Below, piece after piece: positions 52,766 to 64,000 of a DNA stretch of 64,000 nt (its first letter is position 1; every line of letters begins with the position of its first letter). This stretch comes from Accumulibacter sp. Lineage in GTDB: Bacteria; Pseudomonadota; Gammaproteobacteria; Burkholderiales; Rhodocyclaceae. Location of the stretch: positions 62,001 to 126,000 of the forward strand of contig NZ_JAPUVI010000022.1 of assembly GCF_029255285.1 (NCBI RefSeq), read 5' to 3'. Under the pieces are notes generated by a model. It was given only the letters and a program-made list of their open reading frames with translations. It had not been told where the DNA came from and searched no databases. The position numbers were made by a program, and so were the translations under genes.

Positions 52766-55639
52766 ATGGATATTGCTAGTCAGGCTGCCGTATCCGGTCG
52801 CTCCTCCCTCGTTACGCAAGCCTTGCGGCATCGCCGTACCGCGGTCGCCGCCTGTTTTCTCGTTTCGCTCGCTGTCGGTTGGCTCGCCGCCGAAATCTAT
52901 CGCGCCGTCAACGAATTCTCTTTTCGCAACACCATGGCGTCCATCGCCCAGCGCGAGGCGGCGAGTTTCCACAATCGCACCGTGGTTGGTCGCGGCATGG
53001 GCATGGTGGCGCTGGCCGGACAAAGCGACCCGACCATCCGCGACGCGGCCAAAGAAACCGACATTGAACGCGCCAAAACGCAAAGAACCCGCCACGCCGC
53101 CTTGCATACGCTGGCCATCAGCGCGGGAGCAGAGCATGCCTTCGTGACCAACAAGGCGGGGCTGATTACGGCCGACTGGGACTATAGGGGGGTTTCGCCG
53201 ATCGGCCAGGATGTTTCATTTCGCACCTACTTCAAGACAGCGATGGGCGGTACGGAAAACATCTACGGCGCCAAAAGCTTGAGCACGGGGAGGCGGACTT
53301 TTTTCGTCGCCGCGCCGGTGCGCGCCAGCAGCGAACCGGACAGCGAGATCATCGGCGTCGTTGCCGCACGGTATTCGGCGGTGGAACTGGATGACTTCCT
53401 GACGCACGACCCGAACGTCACCGGTATGGTCGTTTCGCCAAGCGGCGTGGTTTTCGCTGCGAGTCGCGCCGATTGGATCATGCGCGCCATGCAGGAAAGC
53501 AGTGACGAACAGGTCAGAGCAGTCAACGCATCGAAGCAGTTTCAAGTGCTGACCGGCGCGGACGGGGGCTTCCTGCGGCTACCGTTTTCCTTGAACGAGG
53601 ATACCGTTCGCGTCGATGGTCGCCGTCAGGCCCTGTTGCGCTACCCGATCAACTGGCGCGACACAGGTGGAGACTGGACAATCGTGTTGCTCGCTGACTT
53701 GCAGGCGGCCGTTCCGCTGGCGCGTCGCGTCGCAATCGGCCTTGCCACCGCGCTGGTAGCGATGATATCGCTCTCGTTGTTGCTCTCCGCCATGCACGGC
53801 CGCGCCCGTCAGCGCGCAGCCGAACTGAAGGTGCGCGAAAGCGGACAGCAGTTGCAGTCTCTGGTGGACAACATCCCCGGCGTGGTGTTCCGGTGTTTGC
53901 CGCACCCGCCTTGGACCTTGCTCTTCATCAGCGACGAAATAAGGAAACTTTCCGGTCATCCCACGACCGATTTTCTCGACCCGAACGTGCCGCGCTCCAT
54001 TGGCGACATCGTTCATCCGGACGACAAGGTGCGCATGGCCGCTGATCTGGAGCGGGCGGCGACCGATCTGCAAGGTGACAACGCGGAGTATCGCATGATC
54101 GACGCCAGCGGACAGATACATTGGGTCCATACCAAGAGCAAGATGGTGCGCGGCGTGGACGGCGGTCCGTCGTTTCTGGACGGAGTGATTTTTGACATCA
54201 GCGGGCGCAAACAGGCCGAACAGGAGCTTCAAGAGGCAAAGGAGCAGGCCGAGGCGGCGAATCACGCCAAGAGCCTGTTCCTGGCAAACATGTCGCACGA
54301 GCTGCGCACGCCGCTGAACGCCATCCTTGGCTTCTCCGACATCGTGCGCCGCAGTCCTGGCCTCTCGGAGGCGCAGCGGGTGAACCTGGAGATCATCCAC
54401 AAGAGCGGCGATCACCTGCTCGGCCTGATCAACGACGTGCTCGATCTGGCCAAGATCGAGGCCGGCCGCACCCAGATTGCTCGAGAGCCGTTCGACTTGT
54501 CCAACCTGATTGTCGGCGTCACCGACATGATGCGCTTTCGCGCCAAAGAAAAAGGCTTGTGGCTGCAGGTGGTTCAGGCTTCCGACTTTCCGCGGTATGT
54601 CGTCGACGACCAGATCAAGATACGCCAGATTCTCATCAATCTGCTGTCAAACGCGGTGAAGGCAACCGAGAACGGCGGCATCACCCTGCGCCTGGACGTC
54701 GAATCCGGTCCCGCCGAGCGCCTGGTTCTGGAGATTGAAGACACCGGAGTCGGTATCGCACCGGAGGATCAAGAGCGAATCTTCGAGGCTTTCGTTCAGA
54801 CCGGCAATGTCGGAGCGCGCCAGGGTTCGGGACTCGGCCTGGCCATTACCCGGCAGTTCGTCGCACTGATGGATGGACAACTGACACTTGCCAGTGAATT
54901 GGGCAAGGGCAGCATCTTCCGGGTCACGTTGCCGCTGCAACGGGCGCTCCCGGAAAATCTGCCCGAAGCGGCGCCCGAGAAAGGCGAGGTGATCGGTCTG
55001 GCGCACGGACAGCCGAGATACCGTGTGCTCGTCGTCGACGACAACCGGGAGAACCGGCTACTGCTCAAGCAGTTGCTGGAGCAAGTCGGCTATCTCGTGA
55101 AGGAGGCCGAAGACGGCGTCGCAGGCGTGGCGTGTTATCAAAGCTGGGCACCAGACTTCATCTGGATGGACAGGCGGATGCCCGTTATGGACGGATTGGA
55201 GGCGACCAGGCGAATCCGCGCGCTGCCCGGCGGAGATAAAGTGAAAATCGCCGCGGTTACCGCCTCCTCGTTCAAGCAAGACGATTTCTTGTTGCTCGAG
55301 TCCGGATTTGACGCCATCGTGCATAAGCCATTCCGCACCGAGGAGATTCACAGTTGCATGGAGAATCAGCTGGAGGTCGAGTTTGTTCGCGCCGCGCCAC
55401 CACAGGTCGAGCCGGTTAGCGAACTGTCGTGGAAGGCCTTGGCGGCACTGCCCGAACCTTTGCACCAAGCTCTCGCAGAAGCGTTCACCGTGCTTGATGG
55501 CGATCAGATCAAAGCCGCGCTGGCAGCCATCCGCAAGTACGACCGCGAACTGGCCGCCGCGCTCGGCCGTCTGGTGGATAACTATGACTACGATCCCATC
55601 CTGGATGCGCTTGGCCGAACATCAGAGGCGATGCCATGA
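52766..55639 (+). CDS. Hybrid sensor histidine kinase with extracytoplasmic sensor, PAS and receiver domains
   Basis: A 957-residue two-component protein. Membrane helices at about 26-46 and 322-345 enclose a periplasmic sensor of the dCache type ([42 protein letters not shown]). A PAS domain (about 362-485, [15 protein letters not shown]) is followed by HisKA with the H-box NMSHELRTP (His511). The ATPase domain has [18 protein letters not shown] and GSGLGLAI. A receiver domain (about 750-870) has the phospho-acceptor Asp802 in [10 protein letters not shown], and a short helical tail follows. The input ligand is unknown. A start codon at 55636 overlaps its stop, but the downstream frame is short, so the usual response-regulator partner appears missing or lost. 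Confidence 0.9.
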   Translation: MDIASQAAVSGRSSLVTQALRHRRTAVAACFLVSLAVGWLAAEIYRAVNEFSFRNTMASIAQREAASFHNRTVVGRGMGMVALAGQSDPTIRDAAKETDIERAKTQRTRHAALHTLAISAGAEHAFVTNKAGLITADWDYRGVSPIGQDVSFRTYFKTAMGGTENIYGAKSLSTGRRTFFVAAPVRASSEPDSEIIGVVAARYSAVELDDFLTHDPNVTGMVVSPSGVVFAASRADWIMRAMQESSDEQVRAVNASKQFQVLTGADGGFLRLPFSLNEDTVRVDGRRQALLRYPINWRDTGGDWTIVLLADLQAAVPLARRVAIGLATALVAMISLSLLLSAMHGRARQRAAELKVRESGQQLQSLVDNIPGVVFRCLPHPPWTLLFISDEIRKLSGHPTTDFLDPNVPRSIGDIVHPDDKVRMAADLERAATDLQGDNAEYRMIDASGQIHWVHTKSKMVRGVDGGPSFLDGVIFDISGRKQAEQELQEAKEQAEAANHAKSLFLANMSHELRTPLNAILGFSDIVRRSPGLSEAQRVNLEIIHKSGDHLLGLINDVLDLAKIEAGRTQIAREPFDLSNLIVGVTDMMRFRAKEKGLWLQVVQASDFPRYVVDDQIKIRQILINLLSNAVKATENGGITLRLDVESGPAERLVLEIEDTGVGIAPEDQERIFEAFVQTGNVGARQGSGLGLAITRQFVALMDGQLTLASELGKGSIFRVTLPLQRALPENLPEAAPEKGEVIGLAHGQPRYRVLVVDDNRENRLLLKQLLEQVGYLVKEAEDGVAGVACYQSWAPDFIWMDRRMPVMDGLEATRRIRALPGGDKVKIAAVTASSFKQDDFLLLESGFDAIVHKPFRTEEIHSCMENQLEVEFVRAAPPQVEPVSELSWKALAALPEPLHQALAEAFTVLDGDQIKAALAAIRKYDRELAAALGRLVDNYDYDPILDALGRTSEAMP

Positions 55640-56020
55640 ACGCCGAGGCTCTGATTCGATGCTTCACGATCGAATCGTGCCAGCCAGCGGGCCTGTACGA
55701 CGCCGCGCCAGGCAGGGCTTCTTTGCGCGCGGCCCTTTCCGCGAACCGGCGCTTTGCGAAGACGGCCGATGGCGGCCCACCGGTGAGCCTCTGCACGGAC
55801 GCCCGAAGAGCCGGCGAGTCCGCTCCTTGTCGATACGAACGTTTCTGAGGATTTTCGGAATGGCTTGGTGGTGCATGGCCGGGCGGCGTCAATCCGTCTG
55901 CGCCGGATGTGTGGCTGGCCGGGTGAGGCGTGCCGGACCGGGCTTTCCTCGAGAGGCGGAGCAGCGGCGCAAGCGAGTTCGGGGCGCCAACCATCTTGAA
56001 ATACACGGGAGACAACGCGC
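55640..56020. other. Region after the kinase with no supported gene
   Basis: About 380 bp. A 70-codon frame begins at 55636 in overlap with the kinase stop (the usual place for an output regulator) but shows no receiver or effector motif and ends at 55848. It may be a truncated or decayed gene. The remainder has the ribosome site of the next gene and nothing else that I recognise. Confidence 0.45.
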
Positions 56021-57112
56021 ATGAAACCGTCGGCAAAGCAAGGTCACCCAGGTGCGAGTCGCTTGGCGCGACTATCCTTGGCGAGCAGTCTGCTGTTCAT
56101 CCTCGCCGGCGCTCAAGCGCAAACACCGGGCGAACCTCCTCTCGTGAGGCCGATCGGCAAGCCGTGGGACAGCGGCAATGGCTTTGCCTTTGCCAAGAAG
56201 GAAGAAAAAACGCGCAAGGCGCTGAGCGGAATAGCCTGCACCATGAATGCGGCACAAGAGCGTGTCTGCTTGATGGTGTTCGACGAAGGTTGGCAAGCCA
56301 GGTTCGCCACCCTCGGTCATCACAAACTCACTATCGATCCGGAAGAAGTCAAGCTGAAGGACCCCGAGAAGGAAGAACTGGACGCCGAGGGAGCCGCAAC
56401 GGACGGCAGCTACTTCTACGTCACCGGCTCCCATTCGGCCAAGCGCAATGGTTGCGTGGAGAATGTACACAGCCGCCATGTCATCCGCTTCCGCCTGGAC
56501 CCCGCCACCGGCCGAGCCCAGCGCTCCCGGAAGGGAAAGTTGGTAGACGACGATGACAAAGGGCGCTTGTGGTCGATCATGCAGTCGCGACCGGAACTCA
56601 GGAAACATGTGAGGGAAGGCGACCACTGCGGTGTCGATATCGAAGGCTTGGCCGTCAGCAAGGGAAGACTGTACTTCGGCTTCCGCAGTCCGGCCGGCAT
56701 TTTGTCGGTTGATGCCGAGGCGTTATTCAAAGGCGGCGACCCGAAGGTCAAACTGGCACTTGTCGAACTCGGCGCTGGACGCGGGATACGAGACATGGTG
56801 GCTGTGGAAGACGGCTTCCTGCTGCTCACGGGCCCCGACGATGACCGGAAGAACCAGTACACGGTGAACTGGAGAATCGACTGGTGGGACGGGAATAGCG
56901 TCACGGCAAGAACCCTGGCCCAACTCGACCTGAGCGCGCTCAATGAACCTCGAACGTTGCGGAAAGGAAAATCGCGCGCCTGCAAGGACAACGATGAAAT
57001 CAAGCCCGAGGCGATGACAGTGCTCGACAGAACGCCGAAAGCCTATGAACTGCTTGTCTTGTCCGACGGAATGTGTGACGGCGGGGCAATGACATTCACC
57101 GTGAATCGCTGA
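56021..57112 (+). CDS. DUF3616 exported protein
   Basis: A 363-residue protein with an N-terminal signal peptide ([20 protein letters not shown], cleavage near residue 34). The DUF3616 features are visible: [24 protein letters not shown] near the start, then [41 protein letters not shown] and the closing EAMTVLD and [11 protein letters not shown] segments. This pattern suggests a beta-propeller with a likely cysteine pair. The role is unknown; it is probably periplasmic. It has no visible link to the kdp operon that starts 92 bp later. Confidence 0.87.
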   Translation: MKPSAKQGHPGASRLARLSLASSLLFILAGAQAQTPGEPPLVRPIGKPWDSGNGFAFAKKEEKTRKALSGIACTMNAAQERVCLMVFDEGWQARFATLGHHKLTIDPEEVKLKDPEKEELDAEGAATDGSYFYVTGSHSAKRNGCVENVHSRHVIRFRLDPATGRAQRSRKGKLVDDDDKGRLWSIMQSRPELRKHVREGDHCGVDIEGLAVSKGRLYFGFRSPAGILSVDAEALFKGGDPKVKLALVELGAGRGIRDMVAVEDGFLLLTGPDDDRKNQYTVNWRIDWWDGNSVTARTLAQLDLSALNEPRTLRKGKSRACKDNDEIKPEAMTVLDRTPKAYELLVLSDGMCDGGAMTFTVNR

Positions 57113-57204
57113 ACTCGGCAGGGCTTCTTGTCCTTCACCGGCCTCGCCCCCGCCGGCCCGCTGATTTCCCCGATCAAGGCAGGGCCTTTTCCGGAGAACC
57201 TTCG

Positions 57205-59016
57205 ATGAACAGCCATGCCTGGTTGTTGCTCGGCCTTTACATGACCGTGCTGCTGCTCGTGGTCAGGCCGCTGGGACTCCATATCGCCAGGGTGATGACG
57301 ATGGACGATCAGGCGACCCCGGTGAGCGGCTTCGAAGGAGCGGTGTTCCGGGTCTGCGGCATCCGGCGCAATGCCGAGATGGGCTGGCTGAACTACGCGC
57401 TGGCCGTGCTGCTCTTCAACGCGCTCGGCCTGGTCGCCGTCTACGCCTTGCAGCGCCTGCAATTCTGGCTGCCGTTGAATCCGCAGGAAATGGCCAACGT
57501 CAGCCCCGGCTCGGCCTTCAATACAGCGGTGAGCTTCGTCACCAATACCAACTGGCAGGGCTATGACGGCGAATCGACGATGAGCTACCTGGTCCAGATG
57601 CTGGGACTGACGGTGCAGAACTTCCTTTCCGCCGCCACCGGCATCGCCGTTGCCATCGCGCTCGTGCGGGGCTTTGCACGCCATTCAGCGTCGGGGATCG
57701 GCAACGCGTGGGTCGACCTGTTCCGCGTCACGGTCTGGATCCTGCTGCCGCTGTCGCTGCTTTTCGCGCTCTTCCTGGCCAGCCAGGGCGTGCTCCAGAA
57801 CTTCGCCGCCTACCAGGAGGTAACAACACTGGAAGCCACCAGGCACGGCAATGCCAAGCTCGACACCGACGGCCGGCCGCTCGAAGACGACCCGGGCCAC
57901 GCCGTCGCCGAGCCCGCCACGGCACCCACGCAGACCTTGCCGATGGGTCCGGTCGCCTCGCAGGTGGCGATCAAGATGCTCGGCACCAACGGCGGCGGCT
58001 TCTTCAACGCCAACTCGGCACACCCCTTCGAGAACCCGACGCCACTCGTGAACTTCCTGCAGATGCTGTCGATCTTCCTGATTCCCGGCGCGCTGTGCCT
58101 CGCCTTCGGCCGCCTGGTCGGCGACGAACGCCAGGGCTGGACGCTGTTCGCCGCCATGGCGCTGCTCTTCGTCGCCTTTGCAATGGCGGCGATCGTTTTC
58201 GAACAGCAGGGCAATCCGCGGCTCGCGCAGATCCGCGTCGGCGAGACGGCGAGCGTGAGCACCACGGCCTTGACCGACGGCAACATGGAAGGCAAGGAGA
58301 CGCGCTTCGGCATTGCCGATTCGGCGCTCTTCGCCACGATCACCACGGCGGCCTCCTGTGGCGCGGTGAACGCCATGCACGACTCATTCACGCCGCTCGG
58401 CGGCGCCGTGCCGCTGGTGTTGATGCAACTCGGCGAAGTCGTTTTCGGCGGAGTCGGTTCCGGCCTCTACGGCATGCTGGTCTTCGCCGTGCTGGCGGTG
58501 TTCATCGCCGGCCTGATGATCGGACGCACACCGGAATACCTGGGCAAGAAGATCGAGGCGCACGAGATGAAGATGACGTGCCTCGCTATTCTCGCCACAC
58601 CCCTGCTGGTCCTCATCGGCACCGCCATCGCCGTGATGACCGAGGCGGGTCGCGCCGGCATCGCCAACCCCGGCGCGCACGGCTTTTCCGAAGTCCTCTA
58701 TGCCTTGTCGTCAGCCGCCAACAACAACGGCAGCGCCTTCGCCGGACTGTCGGCCAACACGCCTTTCTACAACGGCCTGCTGACGGTGGCGATGTGCTTC
58801 GGCCGTTTCGCCGTGATCATTCCGGTGCTGGCAATGGCCGGGTCGCTGGCCGCCAAGCAGCGGGTCGCCGTGACCGCCGGCACCCTGCCGACGCACGGCC
58901 CGCTGTTCGTCGCGCTGCTCATCGGCGTGGTGCTGCTGGTCGGCCTGCTCAACTATGTGCCCGCCCTGGCGCTCGGCCCGCTGGCCGAGCATCTGGCGCT
59001 GTGGTCGGCCCGTTGA
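57205..59016 (+). CDS. kdpA: Potassium-transporting ATPase subunit A
   Basis: A 603-residue inner-membrane subunit that binds and channels potassium in the KdpFABC high-affinity uptake complex. About ten helices are seen, with the repeated pore regions, such as [20 protein letters not shown] and [19 protein letters not shown] (second selectivity loop), [17 protein letters not shown] (third) and [14 protein letters not shown] (fourth). It is slightly longer than the usual 557-580 because of an expanded segment at about 215-245. No kdpF gene of the usual 29 codons was recognised upstream. The kdpB gene follows 15 bp later. Confidence 0.97.
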   Translation: MNSHAWLLLGLYMTVLLLVVRPLGLHIARVMTMDDQATPVSGFEGAVFRVCGIRRNAEMGWLNYALAVLLFNALGLVAVYALQRLQFWLPLNPQEMANVSPGSAFNTAVSFVTNTNWQGYDGESTMSYLVQMLGLTVQNFLSAATGIAVAIALVRGFARHSASGIGNAWVDLFRVTVWILLPLSLLFALFLASQGVLQNFAAYQEVTTLEATRHGNAKLDTDGRPLEDDPGHAVAEPATAPTQTLPMGPVASQVAIKMLGTNGGGFFNANSAHPFENPTPLVNFLQMLSIFLIPGALCLAFGRLVGDERQGWTLFAAMALLFVAFAMAAIVFEQQGNPRLAQIRVGETASVSTTALTDGNMEGKETRFGIADSALFATITTAASCGAVNAMHDSFTPLGGAVPLVLMQLGEVVFGGVGSGLYGMLVFAVLAVFIAGLMIGRTPEYLGKKIEAHEMKMTCLAILATPLLVLIGTAIAVMTEAGRAGIANPGAHGFSEVLYALSSAANNNGSAFAGLSANTPFYNGLLTVAMCFGRFAVIIPVLAMAGSLAAKQRVAVTAGTLPTHGPLFVALLIGVVLLVGLLNYVPALALGPLAEHLALWSAR

Positions 59017-59031
59017 TGGCTGGAGGATTCG

Positions 59032-61098
<2,067 letters not shown>

Positions 61099-61108
61099 GG
61101 AGGCCGCA

Positions 61109-61684
61109 ATGAGAACGCTGCTGCGTCCCGCCGTTTCCCTGTTCGTCCTGCTGTCGCTCCTTACCGGCATCCTCTATCCGTTGCTGGTCACCGGCGTCGC
61201 CCGCATCGCCTTCCCTGCCGCCGCTGGCGGCAGCCTGATCAACCGCGACGGCAAGCCGATCGGCTCCGCGCTGATCGGGCAGAACTTCACCGACGCGAAG
61301 TACTTCTGGGGCCGCCCGTCGGCAACGGCACCGATGCCCTACAACGCCGCCGCGTCGTCGGGATCGAACCTCGGACCGCTGAACCCGGCACTCGTCGCCG
61401 CCGTCAGGAGCCGGGTGGAGACGCTGCGCGCCGCCGACCCGGACAACCGGCGACCGGTACCGATAGACCTCGTGACGGCGTCGGCCAGCGGCCTCGATCC
61501 GCACATCAGCCCGGCGGCCGCCGACTACCAGGCACAGCGCGTCGCCCGCGCGCGCCATCTCGGGATCCAGGCCGTGCGGCAACTGATTGCCGAAAACACC
61601 GAAGGCCGTGATCTCGGCGTCTTCGGCGAAGCGCGGGTGCATGTCCTGCGGCTCAACCTCGCTCTCGACGCGCTGACGCCGTAA
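61109..61684 (+). CDS. kdpC: Potassium-transporting ATPase subunit C
   Basis: A 191-residue subunit with one N-terminal helix ([24 protein letters not shown]) and a soluble periplasmic part. Family motifs are present: [62 protein letters not shown] and the final [13 protein letters not shown]. KdpC stabilises the assembled complex and raises ATP affinity. It ends the structural kdp genes; the sensor gene kdpD follows only after corA. Confidence 0.97.
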   Translation: MRTLLRPAVSLFVLLSLLTGILYPLLVTGVARIAFPAAAGGSLINRDGKPIGSALIGQNFTDAKYFWGRPSATAPMPYNAAASSGSNLGPLNPALVAAVRSRVETLRAADPDNRRPVPIDLVTASASGLDPHISPAAADYQAQRVARARHLGIQAVRQLIAENTEGRDLGVFGEARVHVLRLNLALDALTP

Positions 61685-61766
61685 ACACCGGCGGCCTCGC
61701 GAGAGCGCCTGTCGGTGGCGGGAAAAGCGGGCGAAAATGCCACCATGCCAACTGACGGAGCCCCCG

Positions 61767-62732
61767 ATGCTGATCAATTGCATTGCCTACTGCGACGGCA
61801 AGAAGCTTGCCGATATCGAGATCGATGAAATCAGCGACTACCTGAAGCGTCCCGACTGCTTCGTCTGGGTCGCGCTGCGCGATGCCACCCCGGCGGAACT
61901 CGAAAAGATGCGCGTCGAGTTCGGGCTGCACGCGCTGGCCATCGAAGACGCGAACCACGGTCACCAACGACCGAAGCTCGAAGAGTACGGCGACACTCTG
62001 TTCGCCGTGATCCACCTGCTCGAAATGGAGCATCGCGAGATCACGATTGGCGAGGTGAACGTATTCGTCGGCGGCAATTTCATTCTCTCGGTGCGCAACC
62101 GCAGCGGCCAGCCCCTGGTGGGTGTGCGCGAACGCTGCGAACGCGAGCCCGAGTTCCTCAAGCAGGGATCGGGTTTCGTCCTCTACGCCTTGATGGATGA
62201 AGTGGTCGACCGCTATTTTCCGATCGTCGATAGCCTGGAATCCGAACTCGAAGATATCGAGGAAACCATCTTCGAGCGCGGCGCGGCACGCCACAACATC
62301 GAGCGCCTGTACGAGCTGAAACGCCGCGCGACCCTCGTCAAGCACGCCGTGGCGCCGCTGATGGAGGCGGTCGGCAAGCTTGCCAGCAGTCGCCTATCGC
62401 CGATCGCGGCCAGCAGCCGGCACTATTTCCGCGACGTCTATGACCATCTGACGCGCATCAACGCCAACCTCGATGCCCTGCGCGACACCATCGGCACGGC
62501 CATCCAGGTCAGCCTCTCAACCGTGGCCATCGAACAGAACGACGTCGCCAAGCGCCTGGCCGCCTGGGCCGGGGTCTTTGCCGTCGCAACCGCGTTTGCC
62601 GGTATCTGGGGCATGAACTTCAAGCTGATGCCCGAATTGCAGTGGGAATACGGCTACCCGATGGCCTTGGCCGCGATCGCTGCTGCCATGGGCTTTCTCT
62701 TCTTCCGCTTTCGGCGCCTGGGCTGGCTGTGA
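61767..62732 (+). CDS. corA: CorA family divalent cation transporter
   Basis: A channel subunit of about 321 residues for Mg2+ (or Co2+/Ni2+). The long cytoplasmic part (residues 1-255) has a helical stretch with many acids (DSLESELEDIEETIFE). Two C-terminal helices follow, the first ending with the selectivity motif GMN (in GIWGMNFK), and a short basic tail closes the protein. The start at 61767 (MLINCIAY) fits the family; a start at 61737 adds 10 doubtful residues. The stop overlaps the GTG of kdpD by 4 bp (GTGA), so it is embedded in the kdp operon, unlike the usual kdpABC-DE order. Coordinated K+ and Mg2+ uptake is possible but inferred. Confidence 0.93.
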   Translation: MLINCIAYCDGKKLADIEIDEISDYLKRPDCFVWVALRDATPAELEKMRVEFGLHALAIEDANHGHQRPKLEEYGDTLFAVIHLLEMEHREITIGEVNVFVGGNFILSVRNRSGQPLVGVRERCEREPEFLKQGSGFVLYALMDEVVDRYFPIVDSLESELEDIEETIFERGAARHNIERLYELKRRATLVKHAVAPLMEAVGKLASSRLSPIAASSRHYFRDVYDHLTRINANLDALRDTIGTAIQVSLSTVAIEQNDVAKRLAAWAGVFAVATAFAGIWGMNFKLMPELQWEYGYPMALAAIAAAMGFLFFRFRRLGWL

Positions 62733-64000
62733 CCGAACGTCCCGACCCGGATCGACTCCTGGCACGCGTCCAGGAGGAAGACGCCAAGGAGGCGCGCGGC
62801 AAGCTGAAGATCTTCTTCGGCGCCTGCGCTGGCGTCGGCAAGACCTACGCCATGCTTCTGGCCGCTCGTCAACAGCAAGGACTGGGAACGGATGTGCTCG
62901 TCGGCGTCGTCGAAACGCATGGCCGCAAGGAAACCGAGGCTCTGCTGAGCGGCCTGGATCGGCTCGCGCCGGCGGAAATTTCCCATCGCGACAAGGTTTT
63001 CCGGGAGTTCGATCTCGACGCCGCGCTAGCACGCCGGCCGGCGCTGATCCTGATGGACGAGCTGGCCCATGCCAACGTCGCCGGTTCGCGCCATCCGAAG
63101 CGCTGGCAGGACGTGCACGAACTGCTCGCCGCGGGCATCGACGTGTACACGACGGTCAACGTGCAGCATCTGGAAACGCTCAACGATGTGGTCAGCGGCA
63201 TTGCCGGCATTCGCGTCTGGGAAACGGTGCCCGATCACGTCTTCGACGAAGCGGACGAAGTGGTGCTCGTCGACCTGCCGCCGGACGAACTGCTGCAGCG
63301 CTTGAAGGAGGGGAAGGTCTATCTGCCACGACAAGCCGAACGGGCGATCCGCCACTTCTTCCGCAAGGGTAATCTGATCGCCCTGCGCGAGCTGGCGCTG
63401 CGCCGCACGGCCGACCGCGTGGACGACGAAATGCTGGCCTACCGCCACGAAACGTCAGTGAGCCAGGTATGGCAAACGCGCGATGCGCTGCTGGTATGCC
63501 TCGGACCGGGCAGAGGCGGCGAGCGGCTGGTGCGCGCCGGGGCGCGGCTGGCCGGGCGGCTGGAAGCTCCCTGGCACGCGATCCACGTCGCCACGTCTGG
63601 CGCGAGGCCGGAGCCGGAAACGCAGCGGCAGCGCGTCGTGCAAGCGCTCGAACTGGCCGCCTCGCTCGGCGCCGAAACGGCGACACTGGCGGCTGAGGAC
63701 GCGGTCGCGGCCATCGTCGACTATGCGCGCGAGCAGAACCTCTCGCGCGTGATGGTCGGGCGCGACCACCGGCGCCCCTGGCAACCCTGGTATCGTTCGA
63801 TCGCCGACCGCATCGGCCAGACCGCGCCCGACCTCGATGTAGTTCAGGCGGCACGCAGCGAGGCGAAGCGCAGCGCAGCGCCGGCGCCTGCCGCGCCACC
63901 GACAGCCGGCGATTGGCCGGCCTATCTCAAGGCGGCGGCGATCTGCGCCGCGGCGACGGCGCTCGCGGCGCCGCTCGCTGGCGCGCTCGAGCTCACCAAC
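62729..64000 (+). CDS. kdpD: Potassium sensor histidine kinase KdpD, N-terminal part
   Basis: The first 424 residues of the osmosensitive K+ channel sensor kinase, running off the window end. It starts with GTG in overlap with corA. The KdpD domain begins KLKIFFGACAGVGKTYAML (Walker A at 31-39), with VVETHGRKET, LILMDELAHANVAGSRHPKRWQDV and the VYTTVNVQHLETLNDVV signature. The universal-stress-like domain covers about 245-370 (VMVGRDHRRPWQPW). The first membrane helix starts near residue 403. The HisKA and ATPase domains, and any kdpE, lie beyond the window. Together with kdpABC it makes a complete low-potassium response. Confidence 0.95.
   Translation, partial: MTERPDPDRLLARVQEEDAKEARGKLKIFFGACAGVGKTYAMLLAARQQQGLGTDVLVGVVETHGRKETEALLSGLDRLAPAEISHRDKVFREFDLDAALARRPALILMDELAHANVAGSRHPKRWQDVHELLAAGIDVYTTVNVQHLETLNDVVSGIAGIRVWETVPDHVFDEADEVVLVDLPPDELLQRLKEGKVYLPRQAERAIRHFFRKGNLIALRELALRRTADRVDDEMLAYRHETSVSQVWQTRDALLVCLGPGRGGERLVRAGARLAGRLEAPWHAIHVATSGARPEPETQRQRVVQALELAASLGAETATLAAEDAVAAIVDYAREQNLSRVMVGRDHRRPWQPWYRSIADRIGQTAPDLDVVQAARSEAKRSAAPAPAAPPTAGDWPAYLKAAAICAAATALAAPLAGALELTN

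Noticed and set aside
52593-52786. Repeated gene-start likeness (MDVASQA at 52593 and MDIASQA at the kinase start)
   Set aside because: Only about seven residues are alike and similarity does not extend; it may be chance.

Overview
The window is GC-rich, densely coded DNA that looks like a betaproteobacterial chromosome, most likely Rhodocyclales and possibly close to Candidatus Accumulibacter. This placement is an inference. It rests on the PEP-CTERM protein with its PrsT-type TPR lipoprotein, a DusC with a TrmB-like methyltransferase, a prkA-yeaH-spoVR operon, and large STAND/WD40 proteins. No rRNA, tRNA or CRISPR array was seen.

Layout. 1-5.7 kb: the end of gcvP, a Cys-type glutathione peroxidase, two small conserved proteins, a Bcr/CflA efflux pump, a ClpX paralogue without its zinc domain overlapping an alpha/beta hydrolase, and a small fragment-like AAA-related protein. 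5.7-11.6 kb: mobA, then the translationally coupled prkA-yeaH-spoVR stress operon. 11.6-25.3 kb, mostly minus strand: a protein with an internal duplication, a dus/trmB-like pair, an RCC1-like protein, an M14-like deacylase overlapping a glutamate-cysteine ligase-like enzyme, a CpdA-like phosphodiesterase, a metallo-beta-lactamase/rhodanese fusion, a ComB-like protein, and a DUF2339/DUF3999 envelope pair.

25.5-33.9 kb is the most unusual part. A DUF4062 protein lies 6 bp before a 1747-residue protein with a ParA-like KGGVGR domain, a TIR-like domain, a STAND NTPase, one membrane segment and 16 WD40 repeats of exactly 41 residues. It looks like a multidomain conflict or immune locus. A convergent winged-helix/GHKL-ATPase/STAS-like gene follows, and then a frameshifted remnant of the tail of a second STAND-type gene.

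33.9-42.4 kb is a lower-GC exopolysaccharide/O-antigen cluster, all on the minus strand: three GT4 glycosyltransferases, a CapK-like adenylate-forming protein, a polymerase/ligase and a MurJ-like flippase. A decayed stretch with an IS3-family remnant and an orphan AF2212-type antitoxin separates it from alanine dehydrogenase (44.6-45.7 kb).

46-52 kb holds a PEP-CTERM protein with a candidate sigma-54 promoter, an AbrB/PIN toxin-antitoxin pair, a possible group II intron fragment and prsT. The toxin-antitoxin pair lies between two duplicated segments that record an old tandem duplication of the PEP-CTERM/prsT junction. 52.7-57.1 kb: a hybrid sensor kinase and a DUF3616 protein. 57.2-64 kb: kdpABC, a corA gene, and kdpD running off the window end.
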